Assembly: GCA_017405965.1 (NCBI GenBank)
Contig: JAFQZK010000039.1
Coordinates: 1-64,000, forward strand
Direction of reading: 5' to 3'
Length of the DNA stretch: 64,000 nucleotides
Origin: Muribaculaceae bacterium
GTDB taxonomy: Bacteria > Bacteroidota > Bacteroidia > Bacteroidales > Muribaculaceae
The position numbers and the translations under genes are program-made. Within the stretch, counting starts at the first letter, position 1. Each line of letters starts with the position of its first letter. A model generated the notes under the pieces. It worked only from the letters and a program-made list of their open reading frames with translations. It did not search any database and was not told the origin of the DNA. Of the stretch, positions 42,089 to 50,764 are shown one piece after another.

Positions 42089-42832
42089 TTATTCTGCCAT
42101 ACGCTTGCCGGCATCGAAGGCCTTCAGCAAGTCCTGCTCCCAATGCTCGTCGCGCCACTGCCGCTTGGCAGGTTCCGAGAATCCGGCCAGTTCAAAGTTG
42201 TCGTAGTTTTTCACCTGATAGGTATTGTAAGCGACCAGGCGCTCGGGACGTCCCAGAGCCGCCTCGATGCAAGGCTCCATCGTACCATAGCCGTTACTGT
42301 TGTTCCTCTCGGGCAGTCCGTTCATGGTCTCGATGAGCAGCACGGGCATCTTCTTGGGAGCCGTCAGGCTGTAATCGTTATAGGAGAGCCAGGGGAAAGC
42401 CAGACGCTCCAGGAAGGTGCGCATCTGCCCTGTCACATCGCCGAAGTAGATGGGCGAACCCAGTATCAGACCGTCGGCCTGGGCGATCTCGTCAAGAACC
42501 GGAGTCAGGGCATCCTTGAATTTACACACATTGGCGGCCCGGCCCTTGATTTTGCAGGCCATACACGAGCGGCAACCGCTGTAGTTGATGTCGTAAAGAC
42601 GGACCATCGTCACTTCGGCACCAGCCGAGCGGGCACCCTCGGCACATTTCTCAAGCATTGCGGCGGTGTTCATGTTCTTGCGAGGACCGCCATCGATAAT
42701 GATAATCTTTTTCATATTATTACTGTTTATTACATTGGATTTCTCCCCTGCTAACGCGGCCAATGGCGACGACAGCACAGGGATGGCAGCCATTGCCATC
42801 GCCATGTCCTTGATGAAATCCCGTCTATCCAT
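42089..42832 (-). CDS. exported flavodoxin-like NAD(P)H oxidoreductase (Tat-type signal)
   Basis: A 247-aa protein. The N-terminus MDRRDFIKDM followed by a hydrophobic stretch to LAALAGE resembles a twin-arginine signal. Residues about 40-245 are an NADPH-dependent FMN-reductase fold (KKIIIIDGGPRKNMNTAAML, LGSPIYFGDVTGQMRTFLERL in consecutive parts) with a Cys cluster CRSCMACK. A folded flavin-loaded enzyme exported by Tat would fit. An internal MKKIIII start could give a cytoplasmic form. It is first of a pair with the MBL gene. Confidence 0.87.
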   Translation of the reverse strand: MDRRDFIKDMAMAMAAIPVLSSPLAALAGEKSNVINSNNMKKIIIIDGGPRKNMNTAAMLEKCAEGARSAGAEVTMVRLYDINYSGCRSCMACKIKGRAANVCKFKDALTPVLDEIAQADGLILGSPIYFGDVTGQMRTFLERLAFPWLSYNDYSLTAPKKMPVLLIETMNGLPERNNSNGYGTMEPCIEAALGRPERLVAYNTYQVKNYDNFELAGFSEPAKRQWRDEHWEQDLLKAFDAGKRMAE

Positions 42833-42867
42833 TTTACTGGTCAGTTGTTGAATATGCTCTAATTATC

Positions 42868-43108
42868 GTGAGTTCGACGAAAATAAAGTGCTGATACTCA
42901 GTTCCCCCTCTTGGTTAAGAGGGGGTGTCCGTTAGGGCAGGGGCGTTCGTGATACAGCGATAGATAACCTTAATCGGTGGAATCAACGCTCCACGGCCTT
43001 CTCTAATCGCTCCCCCTCCTCCGCCCTTCGGGCACCTCCCCCCAGGCGGGGGAGGAGTTGGGAGTTGCTAACGCACTGATTGACTGTCAATAATTTTGTC
43101 GAACTCAC
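42868..43108. repeat. MITE-like palindromic element, copy 1
   Basis: A 241-bp non-coding element with terminal inverted repeats GTGAGTTCGACGAAAATAAA (left) and GTCGAACTCAC (right; matches with an internal difference). Two inner palindromes are conserved: CCCCCTCTT/AAGAGGGGG and CTCCCCCTCCTCCGCC/GGCGGGGGAGGAG. A second copy lies at 49823-50040. No transposase. It fills the gap between the flavodoxin-like and CDF genes. Confidence 0.75.
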
Positions 43109-43186
43109 ATTAATTTCTGTTAAAACCTCTCTCTCGCGGCCAGAGCACGGCAAGCCTGGAATGCTCGTCGCCCCGGCCAGCCTTTT

Positions 43187-44290
43187 TCACTCGCTGTAGT
43201 TGTGGTCAACGACAACGACCACGTCCATGCCAGGCGCCAGGGGCTGAATCTCGGCCGTGAGGGCAGCGATCAACGCCGCATCGTCATGAACCGTAATGTC
43301 GGGGACGACATCGACCGACAGCAAGTTATCTTTCTCGGAATAGTAAAAGCCGTGGACTTGCACAATCTCGTCGTGACGGGCCAGGGTGCGCATGACGTTC
43401 TCCTGAAGCTCGGCACGGCGGTTCTCGCCCGTGGCTAGCGCATAGACGCCCACTGTCATGATGATGCCGTGGCGCTCATACATCAGATTGGTGATCTTGC
43501 GGGTGAGGCCATGGATTTCATGGGCGTTCATCGTGTCAGGGACATTAACGTGGAGTGAGCCAATCATGACATCGGGGCCATAATTGTGCAGGATGATGTC
43601 ATACACGCCATGCACCTGCTGGAACTGCGCGACCTCCTGTTTGACCTCACGTACCAAGTCGGCCGACACGCGGGCACCGAGCAGTTCGTTGACCGGCGAT
43701 GCCAGCATCTCGACACCGGCCTTGATGATGACAAGGGATATCAAAGCGCCCAGGATGCCGTCGAGCGAGACGTTCCACAGCAGCATGATGCCGGCCGAGA
43801 CGAGTGTTGCCAGGGTGATGATGGCGTCGAACAAGGCATCGGAGCCCGATGCAATCAGGGCATCACTCTTCAGTTGCTCGCCTTTGCCCTTAACATAGCG
43901 TCCCAGCAAGAGTTTGACCACGATGGCCACGATAATCACAATCAGCGTTGTGGTCGTGTAGGACGGCGCCACGGGGTTGAAAATCTTCTTCACCGACTCG
44001 ATAAGCGAAGTGATACCTGCCGACAAGACGATGACCGCGATGATGATGGCACTGAAATACTCGATGCGCCCGAAGCCGAACGGATGTTCCCTGTCGGCCG
44101 GCCGCTGCGACAGTTTTGTGCCCACAATGGTGATCACGCTCGAGAGTGCATCGCTCAGGTTATTCACCGCGTCCATCACAATGGCGACGCTGCTGGCGAT
44201 GATTCCCACGGCAGCCTTGAAAGCGGCGAGCAACACGTTGGTGACGATGCCTATTATACTGGTTCTGATGATTTGCGAACTGCGGCTCAT
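43187..44290 (-). CDS. cation diffusion facilitator (CDF) metal exporter
   Basis: A 367-aa inner-membrane protein with six TM segments (residues about 10-200) and a C-terminal cytoplasmic ferredoxin-like domain (about 205-365). The TM2 metal site is visible in AIVMDAVNNLSDALSS, followed by HPFGFGRIEYFSA; in TM5 ASGSDALFDAIIT. CDF proteins export Zn, Fe or Mn by proton antiport. The C-terminal part is longer than usual and may include an extra domain. It fits the metal-homeostasis theme with the ZIP and TonB receptor genes. Confidence 0.93.
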   Translation of the reverse strand: MSRSSQIIRTSIIGIVTNVLLAAFKAAVGIIASSVAIVMDAVNNLSDALSSVITIVGTKLSQRPADREHPFGFGRIEYFSAIIIAVIVLSAGITSLIESVKKIFNPVAPSYTTTTLIVIIVAIVVKLLLGRYVKGKGEQLKSDALIASGSDALFDAIITLATLVSAGIMLLWNVSLDGILGALISLVIIKAGVEMLASPVNELLGARVSADLVREVKQEVAQFQQVHGVYDIILHNYGPDVMIGSLHVNVPDTMNAHEIHGLTRKITNLMYERHGIIMTVGVYALATGENRRAELQENVMRTLARHDEIVQVHGFYYSEKDNLLSVDVVPDITVHDDAALIAALTAEIQPLAPGMDVVVVVDHNYSE

Positions 44291-44316
44291 GACTGGTAGT
44301 TATTGATTTGATTTGA

Positions 44317-44324
44317 CAAATGTA
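44317..44324 (-). promoter_or_regulatory. -7 box TACATTTG
   Basis: TAnnTTTG match 26 bases upstream of the CDF gene; the same TACATTTG variant is used by the ZIP gene. Confidence 0.6.
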
Positions 44325-44390
44325 GCATTTTTTTCGCGATTTGAGGCCATAAAGAGGAGAAAAGTTTCGTTTTTGCTCGCGATGCTCGCG

Positions 44391-44481
44391 GGTTACAGGT
44401 TAAAGGTTACAGGTTACAGGTTAAAGGTTAAAGGTTACAGGTTAAAGGTTAGAGGTTAGAGGTTAGAGGTTAAAGGTTAAA
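44391..44481. repeat. 13 tandem heptamers GGTTAnA
   Basis: Thirteen uninterrupted 7-bp units of GGTTACA, GGTTAAA or GGTTAGA. A few diverged units also occur near 35985-36010. Non-coding; length changes by slippage are likely. Confidence 0.9.
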
Positions 44482-44483
44482 GG

Positions 44484-44520
44484 GGCATCCGCGTTCCCTT
44501 TAGTCGGGAACGCGGATGCC
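44484..44520 (-). terminator. 15-bp perfect hairpin with T-run
   Basis: GGCATCCGCGTTCCC/GGGAACGCGGATGCC with a 7-nt loop. It is about 237 bases beyond the BspA-like gene stop on the minus strand, so it may be a repeat rather than the terminator proper. Confidence 0.55.
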
Positions 44521-44549
44521 AATTAATCGTTTTTTTTGATTTCTTGCGA

Positions 44550-44756
44550 GCCCTTGCGAGCAATCGCAATTTAGTCGTGGGTGGGGCGGCCACGCCAAGG
44601 CGAGGCCCTACAATGCGGACGCTTCTCTACACTCTACACCGCTCGCTCAGCGAGCGCCTCCACCACGAGCGACAGCGAGTGAAATCCACCGCTCGCGCAG
44701 TGAGCGCACTCCACCGCTCGCACAGCGAGCGCACTCCACTGCGAGCGTCAGCGAGC
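44550..44756. repeat. composite repeat: GGCCACGCC unit plus palindrome array
   Basis: A dispersed unit (GTGGGTGGGGCGGCCACGCC onward, 44576-44618) is followed by about five 25-bp units, each a GCTCGC-type palindrome plus CTCCAC. The array ends directly at the stop codon of the BspA-like gene. The same composite in the opposite order lies at 62545-62895; a short two-unit array lies at 47693-47742. Confidence 0.75.
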
Positions 44757-47537
44757 TCACCTAGCCATCAGTGCCTTATTGATGAGCATCGTCACATCGG
44801 TGATGTTGATCACGCCGTTGCCGTCGATGTCGGATGCCGGATAGTCGTCAGCCGAGGGATCGCCGTTCGACAGCATATTGTTCAGCACCGTCACGTCGGT
44901 GATGTTCACATTGCCGTCACCGTTCACGTCACCGACATCGATCGTACCGGTGAAGTAGCCCGGGTTGCTCGGGCCACCGTCGATGTGAGCGTAGGCCTTG
45001 TTCGTGTGGCCGGGATCGTAGGTTGTGCCTTTGCCTCCCACCAGATGGGTGCAGTTGGCGAACATATTAGAACTTACGCTCACGGTGGCCACGTTCCATC
45101 CTTCACCTGCATAGATGGTGGTCAGGTTAGAGCAATCGCTGAACATGCCCAGCATATTGGTCACCTGGGACGTGTTGAAGCTACTCAGGTCGAGGGTCGT
45201 CAAGTTGGAGCAGGAGTTGAACATGCCCCACATGGTGGTCACATCCTCGGTGTTCAGGCAGTCCATGCCGGTGATGGACTGCAGGTTGGTCATGCCCCAG
45301 AACCAGCTGCAGGTCGAAACGGGACGGGCCTCGGCAAACGACGGGTCAAATACTACATGGGTAACCGAAGCATAACTATTGTCGTCATCCCAGCCCGGGT
45401 TAGCCATACCCACGTTCAGGTCATAGGTCGTGCCCGTGCGCGTGCTGCGCTGGTTGTCATAGTAGAACGTCAGCGTCGTGTTGTCAGCAGTATATACCGC
45501 ATAGGCCTCGGGCTCGGCGGGCGCATTGATATCGGTGAAGTAGCCGGGATTACTGGGGCCGACGACGATGTGGGCATAGGCTACATCCACATGGTTGGCA
45601 TCGTAGGTCGTGCCACGGCCGCCCACCAGCTTGGTGCTGTTCGCGAACATATAAACGGATTTCGTAACGGCATCTGTACTCCAACCCTCACCCACATAGA
45701 TAGTTTCCAGCTGACTGCATTCACGGAACAGTTGAGACATGTCTGTCACATTAGCCGTGTTGAAACTGCTCACGTCAAGACTCGTCAATTCTTTGCAGAG
45801 AAAGAACATTCTGTCCATGTTGGTCACATTGGATGTGTTGAAACTGCTCAAGTCAAGACTCGTCAATACTTTGCAGTTATAGAACATCCTGTCCATGTCT
45901 GTCACATTGGATGTGTTGAAACTGCTCAAGTCAAGGCTTGTCAATGCGGTGCATTTGTTGAACATGCCAGACATGTCGGTCACCTTAGCGGTGTTGAAGT
46001 TGCCCAACTGAAGGTTTGCCAAACCACTGCAGTTATAGAACAATCTGCTCATGGTCGTCACCTTGGCCGTGTTGAAGTGGCTCACGTCTAGGCTCGTCAA
46101 TTTGTTGCAACTATAGAACATGCTGCTCATGTCTGTCACATTGGCCGTATTGAAGTTGCTCACATCTAGACTCGTCAAATTATAGCAGTTGAACATAGAT
46201 TTCATAGTGGTCACATTAGCCGTGTTGAAACTGCTCACATCGAGGGTCGTCAATGAACTGCAGCCATCGAACATGTAGGCCATATCGGTCACTTTGGCAG
46301 TGTTGAAGTTGCTCACGTCCAGGCTCGTTACACTACTGCAGCTTCGGAACATGCCGTTCATATCGGTCACGTTGGCAGTGTTGAAGTGGCTCACATCAAG
46401 GCTTGTCAAATGATTGCAGCAGAAGAACATGTTACTCATATTCGTCACCTGTGACGTGTTCAGATAACTGATGCCTGTGATGGACGTGAGGCCTGTCATA
46501 TAGTAGAACCAACCACAGGTGGTTGTGGGGCGCGCATCGGCGAAAGAAGGATCAAACACAACCTTGGTTATCGTTCCGTTGGAACCGAGGCTGCGCCAGC
46601 CAGGAGTGCCTGTGCCCGTGTTCAGGTCATAGGTCGTGCCCTCGCGGGTGCGACGCTGGGTGTCGTGGTAGAAGGTCAGCGTCCTGTTACCCTCGGTGAA
46701 GCATGCGTAGGGCTCAGGTCCCTTCTCGGAGAAATAACCCGGGTTGCTGGGGCCGCCGTCGATGTGGGCATAGGATACATCCAAATGGTTGGCATCATAG
46801 GTCGTTCCCTGGCCACCCACCAGGCATGGGCTATTGTGGAACATGTAGTCGGAAGTTGTCACTGCTGCTGTGCTCCACTCGCTGCCGGCATAGATGGTAG
46901 TCAAGCCATCGCATCCTTCGAACATGAGGGCCATGTTGATCACCTTAGCCGTATTGAAGTAGCTCACGTCGATGCTCTCCATATTATCGCAACCAGAAAA
47001 CATGCCAGCCATGTTGGTCACATTGGACGTGTTGAAGTTCCTCAAGTCAAGGTCTAGCAGAATCCTGCAGCCATAGAACATAGCCGTCATGTAGATCACG
47101 TTGGACGTGTTGAAGCGGCTCACGTCAATGCTTGTCAATTTCCTGCAGCCGTTGAACATGTAGCTCATGTCGGTCACCTCGTCGGTCTTCAGATAGCTGA
47201 TGCCTGATATGGTTTGAAGCCGAGTCATTTCGTGAAACCATTCGTAGGTGCTCGTCGGGCGGAAACTGGCAAACGACGAGGTGAAGACCACTTTGGTAAC
47301 ATTGACATTGGTTCCGTCGGTGTACCAACCGGGATCATCCCTACCCACGTTCAGGCTGTAGGTCGTGCCCGTGCGGGAAGCGCGCTGGTCATCGTACCAG
47401 AAGGTCAGCGTCGTGCTCGACGGCGTGTAGCAGGCGTAGGCCTCGGCTGCACGCGCCGCCAGCGATGTGAGCATCACCAGCAGCAGCGCCATGAGCCACC
47501 GGCCCATGCAACGCGTGAAATGTCGTGATTTTTCCAT
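44757..47537 (-). CDS. BspA-like repeat surface protein with C-terminal dockerin
   Basis: A 926-aa secreted protein. Signal peptide about 1-30. It has three modules, each a short beta-domain (CYTPSSTTLTFWYDD, CFTEGNRTLTFYHD, VYTADNTTLTFYYDN) followed by DUF285/BspA-type leucine-rich repeats of about 24 residues (LTSLDVSNFNTANVTDMSSMF); the middle module has the most repeats. The last 62 residues are a dockerin type I domain with two Ca-binding loops (DVNGDGNVNITDVT, DIDGNGVINITDVT). BspA proteins often bind host or bacterial surfaces. The dockerin suggests docking to a cohesin or a structural role. Confidence 0.93.
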   Translation of the reverse strand: MEKSRHFTRCMGRWLMALLLVMLTSLAARAAEAYACYTPSSTTLTFWYDDQRASRTGTTYSLNVGRDDPGWYTDGTNVNVTKVVFTSSFASFRPTSTYEWFHEMTRLQTISGISYLKTDEVTDMSYMFNGCRKLTSIDVSRFNTSNVIYMTAMFYGCRILLDLDLRNFNTSNVTNMAGMFSGCDNMESIDVSYFNTAKVINMALMFEGCDGLTTIYAGSEWSTAAVTTSDYMFHNSPCLVGGQGTTYDANHLDVSYAHIDGGPSNPGYFSEKGPEPYACFTEGNRTLTFYHDTQRRTREGTTYDLNTGTGTPGWRSLGSNGTITKVVFDPSFADARPTTTCGWFYYMTGLTSITGISYLNTSQVTNMSNMFFCCNHLTSLDVSHFNTANVTDMNGMFRSCSSVTSLDVSNFNTAKVTDMAYMFDGCSSLTTLDVSSFNTANVTTMKSMFNCYNLTSLDVSNFNTANVTDMSSMFYSCNKLTSLDVSHFNTAKVTTMSRLFYNCSGLANLQLGNFNTAKVTDMSGMFNKCTALTSLDLSSFNTSNVTDMDRMFYNCKVLTSLDLSSFNTSNVTNMDRMFFLCKELTSLDVSSFNTANVTDMSQLFRECSQLETIYVGEGWSTDAVTKSVYMFANSTKLVGGRGTTYDANHVDVAYAHIVVGPSNPGYFTDINAPAEPEAYAVYTADNTTLTFYYDNQRSTRTGTTYDLNVGMANPGWDDDNSYASVTHVVFDPSFAEARPVSTCSWFWGMTNLQSITGMDCLNTEDVTTMWGMFNSCSNLTTLDLSSFNTSQVTNMLGMFSDCSNLTTIYAGEGWNVATVSVSSNMFANCTHLVGGKGTTYDPGHTNKAYAHIDGGPSNPGYFTGTIDVGDVNGDGNVNITDVTVLNNMLSNGDPSADDYPASDIDGNGVINITDVTMLINKALMAR

Positions 47538-47692
47538 ATTATTACGGTTTTATTAAAGGTTAATAATAATTTGAATGTTATTTGGCCACAAAATCTCGCT
47601 AAAAAGCAAAAAAAATATTCACTTTTTTTTTATAAAAATAAAAGATACGCACTTCTCGCCCTTCAGGATTGAACTGGCTCACCAATCTCTAA

Positions 47693-47742
47693 TCTGCTCT
47701 CACGAGTGAGCATACCTCTACACCACTCGCGTAAGCGAACAC
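47693..47742. repeat. two-unit palindrome array
   Basis: CTCACGAGTGAGC and CACTCGCGTAAGCGA units with the CTCTACAC linker, related to arrays at 44640 and 62790. The surrounding 47538-47800 DNA is otherwise non-coding. Confidence 0.6.
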
Positions 47743-47802
47743 TATCAATAATGATTATTAAAAAAAATAGGAAAATTTGTTGTATATTTCAATGCAAAGC
47801 AG

Positions 47803-47810
47803 TATTTTTG
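47803..47810 (+). promoter_or_regulatory. -7 box TATTTTTG with long leader
   Basis: TAnnTTTG match with TTTG about 23 bases upstream. It leaves an AT-rich leader of about 125 nt before the ATG at 47942, as seen in highly expressed Bacteroidetes genes. Confidence 0.6.
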
Positions 47811-47941
47811 CAGTCGCATAGGATTTGGAACAAGCCCAAATGATGCACAACTATTTACTTTAAAACCATCAACTAGACTATCAAATATTCATTTTAAGTT
47901 TTTTAATTCATTTATTACTAACCAATTAATTGATTCAATTT

Positions 47942-49741
47942 ATGAAGAGATTATCAGTACTTTTAGCAGGATTGGCAGTTGCCATCACTGTTTCGGCCGG
48001 TGTTCAGCTGAAGAACGTCCGTCCCGACGCAAAGAATCACAAGTTTGTGGCTCCCACCACCAAGATGGTGAAGAAGTCAACCAACCGCATCAACGCTATC
48101 GTTAGCGAGCAGCCCGAGGGCGAGCTCAAGACCTACAACCGTTCTGGCGAGAGCATGGTCAACAGCTTGTTCGGTCTGTCTCTTAGCGAGCAGAGCGGCA
48201 AGTGCTACATCGTGTATGGCGAGGATGGCAAGATCTACATGAAGGATCCCGTTAGCGGCTACACCGAGGGCGCTTGGGTAGAGGGTACTATCGAGGGCGA
48301 CATCATCTCGATTCCTCTGGGCCAGTCCGTTTACTACAGTGATTATTATGAGGCTGACGTTGTCCTGCGTTGGGCCACCACCTACACCTATGAGGACTAT
48401 GATGATTATGGTGAACTGACTACCTACATCGGCATTGAGTATGACGAGCGTGCTACCGAGGTACAGTATCAGGTTGACGGTGACGTTATCACCATGCTTG
48501 GTTCTGACGGTGACATGTACGCCGAGTTCCCCAACAACTACTGCGCTACCGGTCTGACCGCACAGTGGACCGACGACGACAGCTGGAGCGGCAACATGGA
48601 CTGGAATACTGTCCTGACCTGGACCGAGAACTACGTTCCCCACGGTGTCCTCATGGATCAGCCCGAGGGCGAGATGCTTACCTACACCCGCGGTGGTGAG
48701 TATGTTGGCTATGACAGCTACTATGGCTACTACTTCGGTACCGCTAGCGGCAAGATGAACATCGTTTGGGGCGAAGACGGCAAGGTTTACATGCAGGATC
48801 CGTTCGCAGGCGTTTCTACCGGTGCTTGGGTAGAAGGTTACCTGGATCAGGACAACTTCATCAGAGTGCCCATGGGTCAGTACATCTATGAGAACATCGA
48901 CGGTGAGTGGGGCGCTGCCATGGCATGGGGCACCCTCGAGGTTGATGAGGAAGGTTATGTAACCGAGGTTATCAACAGCGACGTTGAAGAGGCTGTCTTT
49001 GCCTTTGATCCCGAGGCTGGCACCATCACTCTGCTTGACTGCACCACCGAGGTTCCCGTTGACGATGAGGGTTACGTGATCACCCCGACCAGCATCAGTG
49101 GTCTGATGTGCTACTACACTGATGACCTGAGCATGATTGAGCTCGACTTCGGCAGCACCATGAAGGAGCTCCACCTCGTTCCTGCTGTTCCCGCTGATCC
49201 CACCGCCGACGAGTGGTATGACTGCGGTGACGAGAGCGGCTTCTCGAAGTTCTACTTCACCCTGCCCACCGAGGATGTTGACGGCAACCCCCTCGATGCC
49301 GAGTACATCAGCTACAGCATCTTTGTTGACAATGGTGACGGTCCCGAGCTGTTCGAATTCAGCGGTGAGGATTACACCTTCGACCTTGCTGCCGACGAGG
49401 TAATCACCGAGGTTCCCTACAGCCTCTACACCAACGCTGTTGACTTCAAGAGCTACTTCGTTTACATGTATCGCACCAACGCCGAGGGTTACGAGCCCCT
49501 GTTCACCGAGAACATCGGTATCCAGGTTTACTACACCATCGACGGTGTTAGCAACGCTTCGAACATCGTATGGCTGTACCCGACCGACACCAAGGTTAAC
49601 GAGCTGAACGCCGGCAAGACTGTTGCTAACGTACGCTACTTCAACGTAGCTGGTCAGGAGATGGCACAGCCCGAGGGCATGACCATCCAGGTTACCACCT
49701 ACACCGACGGCACCACCAGCGCTGTTAAGGTTGTGAAGTAA
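47942..49741 (+). CDS. 599-aa secreted protein with two copies of a novel domain and T9SS-type tail
   Basis: Signal peptide about 1-20 (MKRLSVLLAGLAVAITVSAG). Two copies of a roughly 150-aa domain follow (about 60-230 and 240-410): each has a P-E-GE-xx-Y-x-RxG start, VYGEDGKIYMKDP / VWGEDGKVYMQDP, and GAWVEG. The same domain occurs twice in the 1,655-aa protein. A third beta region and a tail (NVRYFNVAGQEMAQPEG, TTYTDGTTSAVKVVK) come last; the tail nearly matches that of the protein at 59490. Codons are strongly biased to GTT, GCT, GGT and CGT, unlike neighbours, implying very high expression. Function is unknown. Confidence 0.85.
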   Translation: MKRLSVLLAGLAVAITVSAGVQLKNVRPDAKNHKFVAPTTKMVKKSTNRINAIVSEQPEGELKTYNRSGESMVNSLFGLSLSEQSGKCYIVYGEDGKIYMKDPVSGYTEGAWVEGTIEGDIISIPLGQSVYYSDYYEADVVLRWATTYTYEDYDDYGELTTYIGIEYDERATEVQYQVDGDVITMLGSDGDMYAEFPNNYCATGLTAQWTDDDSWSGNMDWNTVLTWTENYVPHGVLMDQPEGEMLTYTRGGEYVGYDSYYGYYFGTASGKMNIVWGEDGKVYMQDPFAGVSTGAWVEGYLDQDNFIRVPMGQYIYENIDGEWGAAMAWGTLEVDEEGYVTEVINSDVEEAVFAFDPEAGTITLLDCTTEVPVDDEGYVITPTSISGLMCYYTDDLSMIELDFGSTMKELHLVPAVPADPTADEWYDCGDESGFSKFYFTLPTEDVDGNPLDAEYISYSIFVDNGDGPELFEFSGEDYTFDLAADEVITEVPYSLYTNAVDFKSYFVYMYRTNAEGYEPLFTENIGIQVYYTIDGVSNASNIVWLYPTDTKVNELNAGKTVANVRYFNVAGQEMAQPEGMTIQVTTYTDGTTSAVKVVK

Positions 49742-49784
49742 TTCAGCAGACTATTAGCTAGCTATTAGATTAGCTAAACGAATT

Positions 49785-49819
49785 GTGGGGACGCAAGACA
49801 TTGCGTCTCCACTTTTTTT
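49785..49819 (+). terminator. terminator after the 599-aa gene
   Basis: GTGGGGACGCAA/TTGCGTCTCCAC (one G-T pair) followed by a run of seven T. Confidence 0.9.
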
Positions 49820-49822
49820 GGT

Positions 49823-50040
49823 GACGATATAGCAACTCCCCCTCTTTGATAAGAGGGGGTGCCGCGTGAGCGGCGGGGGCGTTGATACTACCTGAGAATA
49901 TAATTTAAGGACAAACCATACTCCTACGGCGCACTCCCCCTCCTCCGCCCTGACGGGCACCTCCCCCCCAGGCGGGGGAGGAGTCCCACATCCCCTAGGG
50001 GTGGAGTTGATTATCAGTACTTTATTTTCGTTGGACTCAC
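49823..50040. repeat. MITE-like palindromic element, copy 2
   Basis: It shares with 42868-43108 the inner palindromes CCCCCTCTT/AAGAGGGGG and CTCCCCCTCCTCCGCC and, at its right end, an inverted copy of the GTGAGTCCAACGAAAATAAAG terminus. The left terminus has decayed next to the terminator at 49785. Same orientation as copy 1. Confidence 0.7.
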
Positions 50041-50054
50041 GTTAAATAAGCCAA

Positions 50055-50164
50055 AGGTTCGCATTAGCCCCGCAGGGTTGAGACCAATTTCTATCTCATT
50101 GCCTGTTTTTTTTAGCCCGTGATCAAGAATGCTGCTCAAACCCGACCGGGGCTGATGCGAACTT
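50055..50164. repeat. inverted repeat with GTTCGCATTAGCCCCG ends
   Basis: Left arm GTTCGCATTAGCCCCG (50057-50072) and right arm CGGGGCTGATGCGAAC (50147-50162), with 74 bp between. Non-coding; another possible small mobile element. The 50165-50258 stretch holds nothing else. Confidence 0.6.
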
Positions 50165-50258
50165 TCACAGTCAACGGCTATACCGTTCCCGTCTAATTGT
50201 TGCAGCCACTGTGACACAAGATTTTGCACCATGGCTTGCATATATGACGATTCTTCTG

Positions 50259-50266
50259 TAATTTTG
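50259..50266 (+). promoter_or_regulatory. -7 box TAATTTTG
   Basis: TAnnTTTG match four bases before the msrC ATG; suggests leaderless transcription. Confidence 0.6.
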
Positions 50267-50270
50267 TGGT

Positions 50271-50732
50271 ATGGATAAAGAAAAGACTTACGAACTACTC
50301 GTCAAGCAGGTCGAGAGCCTGATCGAGGGCGAGATCAACCCTGCGGGCCAGCTGGCCAATGCCGCAGCACTGATGCACGAGACAATGGGATGGTGGTGGA
50401 CCGGGTTTTACCTGGTCAAGGACGACATGCTGCAACTGGGGCCCTTCCAGGGACCGGTGGCGTGCTACCGCATCAAGCGGGGCAAGGGCGTGTGCGGCAC
50501 TGCCTGGCACGAGAACCGCACTGTCGTCGTTGACGACGTGGAGCAATTCCCCGGACACATCGCCTGCAGCAGCGAGTCGCGCAGCGAGATCGTGGTGCCC
50601 CTGCACGACAACCAGGGAGCCGTCGTGGGCGTGATCGACATCGACAGCAAGGACTTGGCGACATTCGACGAGGTGGATGCCCGATGGCTTGAGGAAATCG
50701 CGCACGTCATCGAGCGACAGGTGAATCTTTAA
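50271..50732 (+). CDS. msrC: free methionine-(R)-sulfoxide reductase (GAF domain)
   Basis: A 153-aa single GAF-domain protein of the fRMsr type: WWWTGFYLV, CYRIKRGKGVCGTAW and HIACSSESRSEIVVP hold the three conserved Cys used in catalysis and resolving, and VGVIDIDS closes the fold. It reduces free Met-R-sulfoxide in the cytoplasm. Length is normal. It is followed by rarA after 32 bases. Confidence 0.93.
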   Translation: MDKEKTYELLVKQVESLIEGEINPAGQLANAAALMHETMGWWWTGFYLVKDDMLQLGPFQGPVACYRIKRGKGVCGTAWHENRTVVVDDVEQFPGHIACSSESRSEIVVPLHDNQGAVVGVIDIDSKDLATFDEVDARWLEEIAHVIERQVNL

Positions 50733-50764
50733 TCAACCGGAGACCGGAAACTGTAAAAAACGCT

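Noticed and set aside
44391-44481. CRISPR or telomere
   Set aside because: Heptamers have no spacers, and the site is internal to a chromosome-like segment.
44544-46091. A 515-codon plus-strand frame
   Set aside because: Antisense to the BspA-like repeats; its apparent repeats mirror those of the real gene.
50014-50241. 75-codon minus-strand frame
   Set aside because: It overlaps an inverted-repeat element and has no protein-like features.
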